Assembly: GCA_015178975.1 (NCBI GenBank)
Contig: WHVD01000136.1
Location: forward strand, 124,001-188,000
DNA from: Hysterangium stoloniferum
Taxonomy: Eukaryota > Basidiomycota > Agaricomycetes > Hysterangiales > Hysterangiaceae
Reading direction: 5' to 3'
Length of the DNA: 64,000 nt
The notes under the pieces were generated by a model. That model was given only the letters and a program-made list of their open reading frames with translations. It was not told the DNA's origin and did no database searches. Below, piece after piece: positions 1-12,200 of this stretch (position 1 is the stretch's first letter; every line of letters starts with the position of its first letter). The position numbers and the translations under genes were made by a program.

Positions 1-533
1 AACAGAATTAGAACGACCAATTGTAGTTCGTAGAACCCATAATCTGAGGGGAAAGAAGGTCCCGTGGTCATTAGTGCCCAAGCTCGGACAAGTGAGGTTC
101 GAAGTAAGAGTAGTTGGAGCGAGAAACCCGAGAATGACTGATATGTGCTTGAACTCACCAGACACCGGGAAAAGCCCGAGCTCCAATATTTTTTAGGATC
201 CTTAATAGAGGCTCATGTTATATAAACTCCGCCAATCACTCATCGATCATTCAAGCGGCTATTGATTTAAAATGGGTTTCTGGCAGCCGTTCCTGGGAAT
301 CTCCCCTGGTGGTCCTCGGGGACTGCCCCTGCACGCTCATTGCAGGGGCGGCCACGCTTAATCCTGGAAGCTGTCTGTCAACGCAGCAGGTGGAGGATAC
401 TTGGTAGCAACCAGCGTATCTTATGGCAAGCATTCGCACAACGGTGGGCAATAATAGCTAATTTAATATTTACCCCCTGGCTACCACTGCAAGATATAAT
501 TATCCTTGCGCATCACAATTTTTACCGAGAAAG
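1..533. other. Left edge, no gene recognised
   Basis: The first 533 bases contain only short overlapping ORFs on both strands with no recognisable protein signature. This is probably downstream sequence of the convergent uL10m gene and part of an unrelated intergenic region. Confidence 0.5.
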
Positions 534-1424
534 TCAATCTCCCTCACCCCGTTCTGCCATCTCCAAACCCTTCCTGAAACCCTCCAAAGTCCGCGCCAGC
601 TGCCCCCCACCCGCCTGAGCCAGCACCCCTGCAATCTGCATCGCCGGTGCACCGATCAATCCCAACAACTGGGACCTCAACGTGTCCAATGTCGGCAGCC
701 GCGCCACACCCTCCAAGCCCGCCCTCACAAACAGCCTGCCCTCGATCAGCGCGCCCTTGATCTCCAGTTCTGGCGGCAAGTCCGGGCGCACGCGCTTTGG
801 CCGCCGGCCAGGCGTCGGGTTCTCGATAACCGCACGACGGGCGGCCGCCCGCGCCTCCGCGTCCTGCGCGGGTGTGAGCGGGGGCTTCTTCGGCGGCACG
901 GCGCGGTCGAGAGTGCGCATGAGCGCGGCGAGCTGCGGTGGGTGGAGGGAGGGCAGCGCGAGCACCGCCAGCGCCCCCGGCGTGACGAGGCGCGCGAGCG
1001 CGCGTTTGTGTGCCATGTCGATGTCGAGGCGCTCTCGCAGCGCGACGCCCAGTATCCCCGTGCGCACAACCATGAGCCTGGGCACTTCTGGCGCGGCAGA
1101 TACCGGTGCGGGATGCAGCGCGAGCGAGGGCGAAGGGGCGGGCTTGAGAGCTGCGATATCCTTCCGCAGCTTAATCAGCTCGTGCACGGAGAAATTCTGG
1201 TGTGTGAGGAGAAGCAACGCGGCATTCCTCTCGAGCAGCCGGGTGTACTCGTTGAGAAGAAAAGTCTTCCGGGCTGAGTATTCACGAGTTTTTTTCTGGG
1301 GATAAACGCGAGGTGGCGAGACCGATACTACATATGTTCGTGTCTGTATCGATGATATTGGTATTGAAGCCTTTGTTGTCCCTACCGGACGGGGCAGCAT
1401 ATTGAAGACGAGGGTGTGACGCAT
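534..1424 (-). CDS. MRPL11: Mitochondrial large-subunit ribosomal protein uL10m
   Basis: A single open frame of 296 residues from the chosen Met; the frame stays open 21 codons further upstream. The first ~40 residues are rich in Ser, Thr and Arg without acidic residues, as expected of a mitochondrial presequence, ending near TRTYVV. The body shows the L10 pattern: a helix starting KTFLLNEYTRLLERN, a hydrophobic strand (ALLLLTHQNFSV), a basic LRKDI helix, and a C-terminal segment (LRSQLLGLIGAPAMQIAGVL) typical of the family. L10 proteins form the base of the ribosomal stalk that recruits translation factors; this one would act in mitochondria. The middle is GC-rich and Ala/Arg-rich with long-frame shadows on the other strand. 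It is divergent from the next gene, sharing a ~180-bp promoter. The start is my choice; the alternative is a Met eight codons further in. Confidence 0.82.
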   Translation of the reverse strand: MRHTLVFNMLPRPVGTTKASIPISSIQTRTYVVSVSPPRVYPQKKTREYSARKTFLLNEYTRLLERNAALLLLTHQNFSVHELIKLRKDIAALKPAPSPSLALHPAPVSAAPEVPRLMVVRTGILGVALRERLDIDMAHKRALARLVTPGALAVLALPSLHPPQLAALMRTLDRAVPPKKPPLTPAQDAEARAAARRAVIENPTPGRRPKRVRPDLPPELEIKGALIEGRLFVRAGLEGVARLPTLDTLRSQLLGLIGAPAMQIAGVLAQAGGGQLARTLEGFRKGLEMAERGEGD

Positions 1425-1604
1425 GTCACGTCTGTCACAACTCCCATTCAAGTTGTGGCCCTTCAGTGGTCCCATCAAACAGTGCAATTATACTTTTACA
1501 CCTTGTTCTCCCTTTTTGTAAATTAATTATAGCCGGGACGTTATGGCAACATATAAAAGAGAAAACCAAGTGGTTCATGCGTTTCCTTCTGAGCAGCGTC
1601 CAAC
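1425..1604. promoter_or_regulatory. Shared divergent promoter
   Basis: Only 180 bases separate the start codons of uL10m (minus) and the seven-exon gene (plus). A TATA-like ATATAAAAGA lies at 1551-1560, about 50 bases before the plus-strand ATG at 1605. No equally clear TATA element is visible for the minus-strand gene, which is common for housekeeping genes. Confidence 0.5.
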
Positions 1605-3493
1605 ATGTTCTTTAGTATCCCTTACACTATGAACTTGAGCACCATCCTGGGGTCTGCACCAACCATCCATCACCTACCAGTAGTCGATGAGGTACAAATG
1701 GTAGCCTCTGACAACCTGTCCAAGTATCTTTCTGAGGCAGTTTTGCCGCCTATGATTCATGGCTCGAGTGCCCCGCCAGTCATACCTGGAAAGCACAAGG
1801 CGCACGCCAACCATCTCCAAATCCAGCCCGAAAAACACCGCAAGTGGTTCACGACTATTATTCCTTCAAAGCCCGCCAATATGTACCCAGACGAGGCAAA
1901 AGCGTGTATGTCGTCTCTCTGTCATTTCTCGCTATTTTTTCTTAATATGACGCGCAGACTGCACAGAGTCTCTTCCCAGAAGCCCCCTTCATCAGCCGAA
2001 CACCGACATAAATACCGGGTACGCGTTTACCGTCCCAGCAAACCCGTTCGGCATCTCGACCCCGGTGCTCCCGCGGCCCACAAACGTCGACGAAATCGTC
2101 CCGTGGGTCATCGCACTGCCTCTGCAGACCGTCGCCCGCACGCTGCACACCGCCCGTCCCGGCGTCGCCACAAAGTGGGACTTCACCGCCCTGAACCACG
2201 CCGATCCCGACTCCCGCCTGTGGCAGACGCTCGTGTGGCGCGAGGCCCCCGCCGCGTCGACCCTGGAGACGTTCTACCGACGGCCTGTCGATCCTCTGAG
2301 GAACTGCCGGGTGGCGTTTATAGTGCAGCCCCCGTGGGTGCTGTCGAAGGGCGATATCTACTCGTTTATGAGATGCAAGGCTGTGCGTGGCCCGTGATTT
2401 TTTTTGTTCTGAAACGAAGGCTGATGGTTTCTTATGGAATAGCCATTGAGTGCCCACCCCCGTGCGGACGGCGATAATCCCCCGCCAATGAGCAGTGCAC
2501 AGCGTCTCTGGGCAAAGGTATGGCTCCCCGTCTCGCTCATATCCAATGTTATCAAACCCTACGCTTCTACAGCTGTGGGACACCTGTGTCAGACTGAAGT
2601 GCCACCGCTGGGTCATTACCACATATGACACCTGGACCTTCGGTGCTTTCACCCAAGGTACCCATTCTCTCCTGACATGTATACTTCTAATTTATCGTTC
2701 TTGTCGTCAGGCTTCTCAACCGGACAGGTCTACAATACCATGGACTACAACGCATCAAGCCCTACCGTGCTAGAATGTCTGACCTACCACGTCGCAAGCT
2801 CTATCAGCCTCGCCGAGGGTCTTCTACCAACCGTACGCCGAATTTTTTTTTTCACTGTCGATATCACAATTTTAACATCATGCCAGGCCATGGAGACAAA
2901 CAGCCAAAGCGTTCTTTTTGACATCGCACTCCCCCCTCCGCGAGGGTACCCCGCCATGTCGTTCCCAGACTCCGACTCGGAGTGGGAAGGCTGCGACGAA
3001 GGTCAGCCCCCCCCTTTCCCCTTTTCCGCCCACTCTCATTCTCCGCTCACCGCCCGCGCTTGCAGAACCAGGGCTCTGCGCGGAGCCGCTCCTAGATTCG
3101 CTGGGCGTCGTCGTGATATCGCGCATCCCGCCCGCGCACGAGCTCATCTTCGCGCCCCCCGTGATCACGATGTCCACGCCGGGGTACCCGCGGGTGTACT
3201 CGCGCGCATCGAGGCGCGTCACGGACAATGTTATCAGGTGGGGGACAGAGGTGGAGGTGGAGGTGGATTCGGAGGACGAGCCGCCGAGCGAGCGCTCGGT
3301 GTCGCCGGTGCCCTCTGTTAGTGAGATTTCTGCGGCGAGCGTGTATGCGTCCATGGGACAGCCGGAAGAGCCGGAAGGCACCGGGGCATATAAGGAGAAT
3401 GCGATGGATACTTGGGATGGGGAGATAAACGGTACTGGGGCCGTTGGTGGCTACGTTCACGTCGTCGGGAATCAGGGAGCTGTCAGATATTAG
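1605..3493 (+). CDS. Seven-exon protein of unknown function
   Basis: I propose exons 1605-1905, 1958-2382, 2443-2517, 2573-2657, 2711-2832, 2887-3001 and 3066-3493. All six introns are GT-AG and 52-64 bp long. All phases close, giving 1551 nt and a 516-residue protein. The model joins several open frames that look meaningless alone. The central part (exons 3-5) carries an aromatic motif: QRLWAKLWD, then CHRWVITTYDTWTFGAFTQG, then SPTVLECLTYHVASS. I believe this pattern recurs in basidiomycete hypothetical proteins, but I cannot attach a named family. The C-terminal ~140 residues are acidic and Ser/Pro-rich, probably disordered. No signal peptide or membrane segment is evident. Function unknown; the exact ends of exons 2 and 3 are the least certain. 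Confidence 0.62.
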
Positions 3494-4121
3494 TCAGAGA
3501 TGGAGTCCTGGTGTTATTTTTCTTATGTTGGACTATAGGTCTTTGTCCATCCCGGCGTTCGAAATGAAGATTTATTGTGCGAGCCAGAAACTGCATACTC
3601 TGATCCAAGAAGCCCAGTGGAGCAGTGGCCCAGCCACAATTTGATATTCAAGCCGTTGACCAGTCGTAGTAGAGTATTTAATGACGAATTACCCATTATA
3701 TTATGGATCCTATGTTTATAGAAAGCGAGCTCTTCGCCGGCCGGCCCTTGGGCCTCATGTATTATGTAACGAAGTCCCAAAAAAGGGTTTACATGAATGT
3801 CGATGATTTCAATACCTCACATGCATGTACTCGGACGAGAAAAACCCGCTTACTAAAAGTATCTTAATCAATAGTTCTCGCTGCCGAAGCATCTTTGCGT
3901 ATCAACAATTCTTGCTGCCGAAAGTGACGACGCGTTGCGGCGGTGGTGTATAAGCAATGTCTCTCCCGAAGTGCCAACATCTGACGCGTCGCACATTCTC
4001 CCGCCGGCATTGCACTCTTCTCTCTGGCCACGTACGTACGCCCGCCGGTACATGCCTGTATATAAACACTGGACCAGACGGCCTATATGGACATCCAATC
4101 CATTCGACCTGTCCTCATTAA
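3494..4121 (+). promoter_or_regulatory. Intergenic region with TATA box of the AAD gene
   Basis: No coding region is supported here. A TATATAAA box at 4059-4066 lies 56 bases before the ATG of the downstream aldo/keto reductase gene, a normal spacing for a fungal promoter. Confidence 0.55.
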
Positions 4122-5607
4122 ATGTCTTCCATCTTCCAACCGCCACCGCCTCCCCCCACTAAGCTGGGCCGATACAGGATTTTGTCTCCAAATGCCGGTG
4201 TGCGCGTCTCCCCGCTGCAGCTCGGAGCCATGAGCATCGGCGACAAGTGGGGGTCCGGACTGGGAGAGATGAACAAAGAATCGTCGCTCAAGCTCCTCGA
4301 CGCGTATTTCGATGCCGGTGTGCGTATGCACTCACACCACGTTGTATTCTCTGGCTCAAAATATTGCATCAGGGGAATTTCATAGACACGGCAAATGCAT
4401 ACCAAGACGAGACGTCCGAGGCGTTTATTGGTGAATGGGCTGAGAAACGCGGGATCCGGGATCAGCTTATCATTGCGACTAAATACAGCACGAATTATAA
4501 ACGAGCCGACGATGGTGTCGCCATCAAAATGAATTACACTGGTAACAGCAACAAGTCCCTCCATATCTCGGTCGAGGCCAGCTTGAAAAAACTCAGAACG
4601 AGCTATATCGACATCTTATATGTCCATTGTGAGTCACTTGTAAATTGGTATTATACATCAACTTATAACTGTTCTTTAGGGTGGGCGTATGATACCTCTG
4701 TTGAAGAGATTATGAATAATCTCCACAACTTAGTGGTGGCCGGCAAGGTCCTATACTTGGTCAGTCCACACACACGCATTAAATCCCCACACCCTGAGCA
4801 CTCATCCTCCACTAACACAGGGAATTTCGGTACGCATCGTATTTTAGCAGTCATAACCCCAGTGTGATAAACAGCCTGTGCAGGACACACCCGCATGGAT
4901 CGTTGCCAAAGCCAACCAATGGGCCAAGTGCCACGGAAAGACGCCATTCAGCGTATATCAGGGCAGGTGGAGCATCCTCGATAGAAGTTTCGAGCGGGAC
5001 ATCTTGCCGATGGCGAGATCGGAAGGCCTCGCGCTCGCTCCATGGGGTGTCGTCGGGCAGGGCCACATCATGACAGATGCGGAAGAAGAACGACGGAGAC
5101 GCACCGGGGAAAAAGGCCGTGCAATAGGCGGCACGTCGACCTCTTGGGAACGCACTCCTGATGAAGTCAAAGTCTGCCGAGAGCTCGAAAAAATTGCCCG
5201 GGAGATCGGGGCTGAGCATATTACTGCTGTGGCTATTGCATATGTCATGCATGTGAGTTGATCACAGAAACGGACAGTTCATGTTGGCTGACCTTTTGCC
5301 TTAGAAAAGTCCATACGTGTTCCCAATAATTGGGGGGAGGAAAATCGAGCATTTACAAGCAAATATGGAGGCATTGGATCTTACTTTGACACCAGCTCAT
5401 ATTAAAGCTTTGGAGGATGTGCTTCCCTTCGATCTCGGATTTCCACACGCAATCCTCGTATGTAACAATCCCTGTTCATCTTTTCAATTATCGTTAACTT
5501 TGCATCTTTATAAGGGAGATGGAACTACGGATTGTTACTTGATGACGTCGGCCGGCCACTCGGACAGATGGCAACAAGTGCCAGCACTTCCGACACCTTC
5601 CCGCTGA
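4122..5607 (+). CDS. AAD: Aldo/keto reductase, aryl-alcohol dehydrogenase type
   Basis: Exons 4122-4319, 4373-4628, 4680-4759, 4821-4829, 4884-5252, 5305-5457 and 5515-5607 join in frame to 1158 nt, or 385 residues, the usual length for fungal AADs. The AKR catalytic tetrad is visible: Asp and Tyr in [11 protein letters not shown], Lys in IIATKYS, His in DILYVHWW. A C-terminal cofactor-binding signature follows ([15 protein letters not shown]). Family members reduce aryl aldehydes to alcohols with NADPH and are linked to lignin-derived aromatics and detoxification in white-rot fungi; substrate here is inferred only. The fourth exon is just 9 nt (three residues, GIS) and is required to restore the family motif LGISDTPAW. 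A TATA box sits 56 bases upstream. Nothing suggests inactivation. Confidence 0.92.
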
Positions 5608-6445
5608 GATTAATGAGTCTATTCTCGTAGAAAAGTTGTTCTGCATGATAGTTTTATTTATGTAATTCCGAATTCGATCATTAGGGGTGTCCTTTTGTGT
5701 CAGGAAGTACCTACGTGTCCTACATCAAAGGCAGGGGCGATAATCAGGCTCCCCATAGGGCGTTGTCGCTTTCATTAATTTTATCCCGTTCTCCCAAGTC
5801 GATGATGAACCCTAAGATTAGATCACGGCCTGCGCCAGTGTCACACTATTTCTCGGCTAGAACCAAAGTGTATGCGCCATGGAACACCTCTACTGCACTG
5901 TGCTCTGAGCTCACTACCTACCGGACAGATGAGAGCAAACCTGACGTCGACTTCGCTCACGAGGTATCCTCTCCAGAGTCTCACACTGCTAGCTACGGCT
6001 AGCGTGTGGGTAACTGTATTTCCTCGGTGTGGTATGATCATGTCTACACTATGCCTCTAGTCAACATACAACGGAGTAAGGAAAGGCGGCAAGGTCCATC
6101 CCATACACTTGAACCCTAAACCCCAAAAAAAAAAAAACCAACAACCAAAAACCAAAAACAAGAGAAAGCGAGATCTTCGGATCATCATTCTACATTTGAG
6201 CATTACTTTCGGCCCTGAGAAGAAAGGGGCCGCCCATGTTCACGAAAGCCCTGCGGCGACGTGCATGGATGGATACTTGGAGCCAAACCATAATATCGTT
6301 GACTGGGTCCGTGCTCTCACACTATGTGCAAAAAATACAGCAGCGGTGTATATATGCAGGCAGCTGCAGTGTGATTGTGAGACACGGATAACGGTGAAAG
6401 GGAGAAAGACACTTGCAGACTGGCTATTGGGAGAAGCGAAGCGAC
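5608..6445. other. Intergenic, no gene recognised
   Basis: Only short ORFs on both strands without conserved features. A poly(A)-like tract lies at 6123-6137. I see no gene here. Confidence 0.45.
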
Positions 6446-6898
6446 CTAGATGGTATTCGTGTCTCTGCTGGGCTTGGGCCACGGAGGGTACTCCGGTGTG
6501 GACCGGGAGGTGGAATGGCCGAAGATATCGTCAGAATGCGATATAGCATCCACGAATGCACCTTGAAACGCAGACATGGCCAATGACGGTGTCGTCGGGG
6601 CCGATTGGGATTGTCGTAGCATAGGGCGGCGTTTGGGAGGCTGCGAGGGCGGGTTGGCTGTGTGAGGGGGCATTGAATGGGGGGTAGACGAAGAGGTGAC
6701 TTTGTCCAAATTGCCTGGGAGGCTAGGGGTGGGATGTAAAACCTCCGGAGGAGGATCGGAGTGAAGCTTCGGAGGGGATTCTGATTCATCGAAACACGAC
6801 GAGGGGGGCTGTTCACCTGAGTGCGAGCAGTCCGAACAGTCGGATTCACTTGGAGAAGGCTCGTCCTTCAATTCGCTATACTTATCGGGGGCGTCCAT
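6446..6898 (-). CDS. Small Ser/Pro-rich hypothetical protein
   Basis: A 150-residue open frame on the minus strand starting MDAPDKYSELKDEPSPSES. The frame stays open upstream to a Met at 7177. I prefer the internal Met because a TATAAA box (plus-strand TTTATA at 7001-7006) lies about 100 bases before it. The protein is rich in Ser, Pro and Glu, has three cysteines close together (CSDCSHS and SSCFDES), a basic stretch KRRP near the middle, and no membrane segment. It looks intrinsically disordered, perhaps a phosphoprotein. I do not recognise it. Codon composition resembles the neighbouring host genes, so I lean towards a real gene. Confidence 0.45.
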   Translation of the reverse strand: MDAPDKYSELKDEPSPSESDCSDCSHSGEQPPSSCFDESESPPKLHSDPPPEVLHPTPSLPGNLDKVTSSSTPHSMPPHTANPPSQPPKRRPMLRQSQSAPTTPSLAMSAFQGAFVDAISHSDDIFGHSTSRSTPEYPPWPKPSRDTNTI

Positions 6899-7713
6899 GC
6901 AGTCTGGGTTGTTATTGCATTCTTGTTGGGGGGGTAGAGAATGCGGACCATGGAGGTAAGAGTGCTGCACCAAAAAAGAAAGTCTCGGTGTATCGTCCTC
7001 TTTATACCGCACCGAATTGCGGGCATATGCGCGAACCCATGGATGAGAGGAGAGGCACAAGGGTTTGAAAGCCGAGCCCGAAAATAAATGCAAAGTAGAC
7101 GACCGCGGATTGAAAATATACTGGGGCCCAGTGGAAGTCATACTGGCACTACTCTTTGCAGTGAGAATGGGTCCCAACCCTCCTTTTAAATCGAGACCGA
7201 TGAGAATGGGTCCTTTTAAATCGCAAGCTCACATCTCAGATTTATCACAGATGTTTAAGGTTGATCACTTTGTATTATATGGGAAGGGACCGGCCTAAAG
7301 GGAAAAAATGTCTTGAGCCGCCTTGTTCCTTGGCTGGCCCTTGCTAATAAGAAACCCTTCATAAAAGCGGGAATAATGCGAGTCTTGATATCATATTAAA
7401 CCTAAATCACGTACAGCAGTACCCTCCAAGTCATGTAAACGCCCGCTCAGGATTTCCTAATGCGACCCAATGTCCTCCTTCTAATTATAGTTCGGGAAAT
7501 GGGATATCCCAGACTGTGTTGATCCACCTTTGTGATGGAGTGTCTCACCGATCTGTCTCCCCCCGCCAAACCATTTGCAACGCCACCCTTTCCTGCTCCT
7601 GTATTGCCCTAAATCCCACAGTTTACATTGATTTCACATGTATTTACGAGCTGACTCATTAATATATTATCGCGCAACGATCACTTCACAGTCACAGTCA
7701 AGTCACACCTGCT
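6899..7713. other. Intergenic between divergent genes
   Basis: Contains the TATA-like element for the minus-strand gene (7001-7006) and the upstream region of the EF-hand gene. A near-duplicate GAGAATGGGTCC at 7164 and 7202 is a small local repeat. No gene is supported. Confidence 0.45.
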
Positions 7714-9052
7714 ATGTCACGCTTGACTGCCATGCAACCTCTGCTGTTGTTTTCGCTGCTGCTCTTCATCCATATCTCTAGCGCACATGGAGATCACGGT
7801 ATGGCGGTTCAACCGTTTAGTTGTATTATGATTTACAGTATCGTCAAGGTAGAGCTGAGGTAGAGACAAATGAGCAGTATGCTGCTCGACACGTATGTGC
7901 GACGTTGTTTTGCAAATTCAGGCCGTCTGTCTCATACAGTTTGCCTCTAGATGGCTTCCGAGCACCATATGTAGCGTGGTGCTTTTTTCTGTCCCCCGTC
8001 AATTTCGCTGACACAGCCCCCGTCATTGTAGTGATTCTTTCGATACCAAGGCATTTTTCAAACTCCACGATTTGAACCGCGATGGCTTCTGGGATCGCGA
8101 GGAGATTGAAGCCGTCTATGGCGTGCATCATGTCTACTCGCAGAAGCTTTCCGCGGACGATACAGCCCATAAGGAAAAGGCGGATATTATTGTCACAACT
8201 GTCCTTCGAAAACTGGATAAGAACCACGACGGGAAGGTCTCCCCCGAAGAGCTCGAAGCTGGCAGTTTGAACTCCCTACCCAATTTCAAAGAATTAGGCG
8301 CAGAAGGTCATCACTATGACGTTGAAAGCGGTAAGCTGCAGAGACAATTGCCACAAACTAAATTTAATTGAAGCGAAATCACGATAGAGTTTTTCCTACA
8401 CCATGAAGGTATAACATTCCACTTGACCGCACCATCCTGACCTCTCTCACCTCGGGTTTCTGCAAGAGCTCTATCACGCGACTCCCGAGACACAGACCGA
8501 TGATTCCTACAACCACGCCGAGGATCTCGAGCACTTCGCCATGCACGACAAGATCGAAGCCGAGGAAGAGGCGCGTGAGCGCAAGTTCCAAGGCATCCTC
8601 GAGGGCGAATCGCAGGGCCACGACCACGACCATCCCCCGCCTGCACCTGCCGATCCATCGTCACCTCCGGCCGACCCCCCCATCCCAGGCGTGGAGTCAG
8701 CAGCACCCCATGCTTCTCCAGCCGACCATCCTCACGACGACCAAAAGGCCTTTGGCATCCCGGAGCCGCCGCCCGTTCTTCCCCAACGTGAGGTACACCC
8801 GGAAATGCGGCCCCCAGAAGAGAAGTATGGAGAGGCAGCAGCGGAGGGACGGCGTAAGGACGAGTGGGGTCAGGGTCAAGATGGGTACAAGCGTCCCAGA
8901 ACGGCTGCCGACAAGATGCGGAGGAATCTGCCTTACAAGGTCTGTCATTTATCAAGTTCTTGTTCAATCTGGCTATGCTAATGTCTCGTTCCCGCACGCC
9001 ACGTTCTTCAAATGAACAGTACAAATTCCGACGTAACTGGGGTGATTTCTAG
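7714..9052 (+). CDS. Secretory-pathway EF-hand protein (Ssp120/nucleobindin type)
   Basis: Seven exons (7714-7798, 7849-7892, 7951-7970, 8032-8330, 8388-8408, 8467-8939, 9020-9052) give 975 nt, 324 residues. An N-terminal signal peptide is clear (hydrophobic LLLLFSLLLFIHIS ending near SSA). Two canonical EF-hand loops follow: DLNRDGFWDREE and DKNHDGKVSPEE. Then come a charged helical segment (MHDKIEAEEEARERKF), a His/Pro-rich linker and a basic C-terminus. This order matches fungal relatives of yeast Ssp120 and animal nucleobindins, calcium-binding proteins of the secretory pathway. Role here is inferred from family only. The first intron ends in AAG rather than CAG/TAG; the more obvious acceptor ten bases upstream would run into a stop. 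Exons of 20 and 21 nt are present. It is convergent with DOP1, with about 180 bp between stop codons. Confidence 0.85.
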
Positions 9053-9232
9053 GCGAGGAGAGTCCATTTGTTTGCTGCATGTATGTTTAATATCGATGTG
9101 GTATCTATAAAAAGAATAAGTCCACCGATGCAAGTTATTACAATACAGATCGTCAAGGAGGGCAGATTATTAAACACTCAAAAGAGGCAGCCTGGGATAA
9201 AACTACAGGTAGACTGTCTGTGTCCGGAAGTG

Positions 9233-12200
9233 TCATCTACCTTCAAACATCTCTGCTAAGATGCCTTCTTCGATGGCAGTCCAATCGATATTTCCAGCGC
9301 AATGATATACGCCTTCGTAAGATGCTATGCTAACGTGAGAGAAGAAAGGGATGAGATCACGTATGCTTTCAATTTGCTGGACGTGGGTGAGTAGCGGCCG
9401 TCGCATAGGTACAGTAGAGTGCTCCTGGTAAAACAGTGCACTGTTGAGCCTTCCCTGAACACTCGGACTGACGTCCACTGTCGCGGGTTTTGAGTCCTGA
9501 CAAACAATAAATGTTACCAATACACAGAAACAAGGCAAGTATTGTGCATACTCGAGTTTTGGATTGTGGGAGATCGGATATAATCTCTGCTAGTTGATCT
9601 AGGAGAGCTTCCGGAACCCAGGAGTCAGGCCGATATACTGCATCGACCGTGTCCGTAATAAACATCCACTGGTGGCTAGGATAATTGTAAGCATGGATGC
9701 TACCCCGATAGCATCGCCACAAACATTTGAAATTCTTCGGTTTGCAAAGTGAGGACCAAGTCAAGAAATTTTGAAGCGGATAAGATGACATGTAAATCAT
9801 CGGAACCATCTGCGGGAGGATCCATTGTAACTTGTTCGAAGATCCGTAACTGCCGGTCGTCAGTGCCGCCATCAATTAACATACACGTTACTCACCAGTT
9901 CAGTGAGAATAACAGGCCAAAAACTTGATAGATTATGCGGCGATAATCGGCACAAGAGGACACGCAGGCATAAATATACCTAAAAATCACAAAATCAGAG
10001 CGATGCTTCGCTCTTACATAATATCAAATACCTCGCTTTCCATGAGGGGAAGGTTGGGATTGCGCAAAATATCCACCAATTTCTCCTGTATTGAAGGCAA
10101 CTGCGCCAAAAAATGATTCTTTTCAGCTGTGAAAATCGCGTATGACAGTCGTCGTAGATTCAAAGAGCGTAGGAGGGTCTCGTATTCTTTATTTACAAAG
10201 ATATTACTGGAGCCTCCAGAAGCTACCTTGCCTATTTATTATGCACCACGTGTCAGCGTAATTAATAGTCCATATCACACGCCTACCGATTATTTCTTGA
10301 AGAACTTGTCTATCCGAATCCAAAAAGGCTCGTATGATGGGCCGCCATTTTTGGCTGACTTCTGGCGACGCGTTGAAGAACCGGGTATCGTTGAAAGCAT
10401 CAGCGACAGGGGTTTTCCAGGCCTTCACCCCAGGAGGAATCCGAGATAATTCACGTAGCGTTTCGAGGATACCATCCTCGATATCCAACGCACGGCTGCA
10501 AAAATCATAAGATGCTGAACTGGCTCGTAAATATCTAGACGTACGTCGCTTTACTCTTCATCGCAGGTGCAATAATGTAGTAAACGACGTTGGTGCATAC
10601 GCTGGCGACTTTGTCATTATCGAACAAGAACCGCCTTAAATTTGGTAAGACACGGGAGACAAGGAAGCTGTTAACCTGACAGGCATGATCAGTTCTACAT
10701 TCTTATGGATATGGACTAGATATACTTGATCAGGTAGATCCACCGCTATGCTGGATATGGATGGCGAAGCAGATAACTCGGCCTTTTCGTCCGCTTGTTC
10801 CGCTTGTACTAAATAATGTTAGGACAATGTTCGCGGTTGAAAATGGATAATGGAATATAAACATACCGGGAGGCAATGGAGTAGATGTTCCACTATTTGC
10901 AGGGACAGCATCTCTTACGGGTCGCCGCAGCCAGGTTCCTTGATCGAGTGAACGGCCAGCAATCAAGATCGAATTATCTACAAGTTTGATATATACATCC
11001 TATATGGATGTAAGTGAGTTTAGTAATCAACTATCCGGGAAGATATCCCTCACCTGGAGTTCCTTTCGAGTTCGGCGATCCTCAATCGCTGTTGTATTAG
11101 TAACTTTGTCTGCCAGCATTGTAATGCATCTAGGAGATAATTGGAGATCGAGAGCGTATAAATTGACTGTCGCCATACCTCAACATAGGGAATATTTGCA
11201 TCTTGTAGCCGTGGGTGTTGCTCGTTATTTCCTTAGCTATCGCCATACATCGACCCCAGACCTGTACAGCAAGCGGCCCCTCCAAACGTGAAAGATACTC
11301 CTCCAGGAATCCGAATATCACTGCATCAGACCTGTAAAGGGATGAATATCGGCATAAAGAACCCAAGTATTTCGGCTTACAAGTTCGGATTTACTGCTGG
11401 TCGCTTGGTTTTATCTGATGACATTATTCGGAAAGAAATGCTTTCGCATAACATGTGTACAATGGTCTGGGAACTCGACGTCAAGGCGTCAACGATATCG
11501 AACGCGACAACATGATCCGAATTCTCCTATGAGCTGTGTCAGATACTCGGTTTCAAAAAAAAGAAGAAAATGGGGGAAAGGTACATACTAAGTCACCTTT
11601 GTGCCAGCACTCGACGATAGACTCGACGACCTCGGATGACTGCGTTCGGAAGAGACGCTCCAACACTTTTCGACCGCGGGTTCTGCATCGATTGAGTATG
11701 AGAGACAATGTTTCACTCTCGGGAGAGCCCGGTTTAGTCGCTCCCTTCTCGGTCAAACTCCAGAGTGCATAGAGGACTCGAACAGCATCATGTAGGGCAT
11801 GATACCCTGGCGACCGAGCCTGAGTGTATGTGAGCTCATTAATACAACATACAATACGGTTAATAATGTCACCGATAGAAATTCTTCGTTGTTGTTACCG
11901 GTTACTTCGGAACTGAACACATTCGACACAATCCCCATCAATCCACTACCGACAGTAGCGTCCTGAGTTGGACGGTCCAAACCAGAGTCATCCTCTTTGT
12001 CGAGGCCATTGAGATCATAACCTTTTGTCAAGCTGAGAAGGACAAGCCGCTCCAAAGCGTTAAGCAGCATGATAAATTCAGCATCTGTGGTGCCTGACAT
12101 AAAACTGCCCAGTTTCATAGAATTGTGGCCTAGTATGCTTTTGACATCTGCAATTGAATGACGCAATTGTCGACATACGCAGTCGCTTAGAGGAGGTACG

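Noticed and set aside
682..1305. Plus-strand 207-codon frame opposite uL10m
   Set aside because: GC-rich shadow of the ribosomal protein gene, with Ser/Arg/Ala bias and no motif.
9068..9259. Plus-strand ORF downstream of the EF-hand gene
   Set aside because: It lies in the convergent 3' region and over the end of DOP1, and has no conserved feature.
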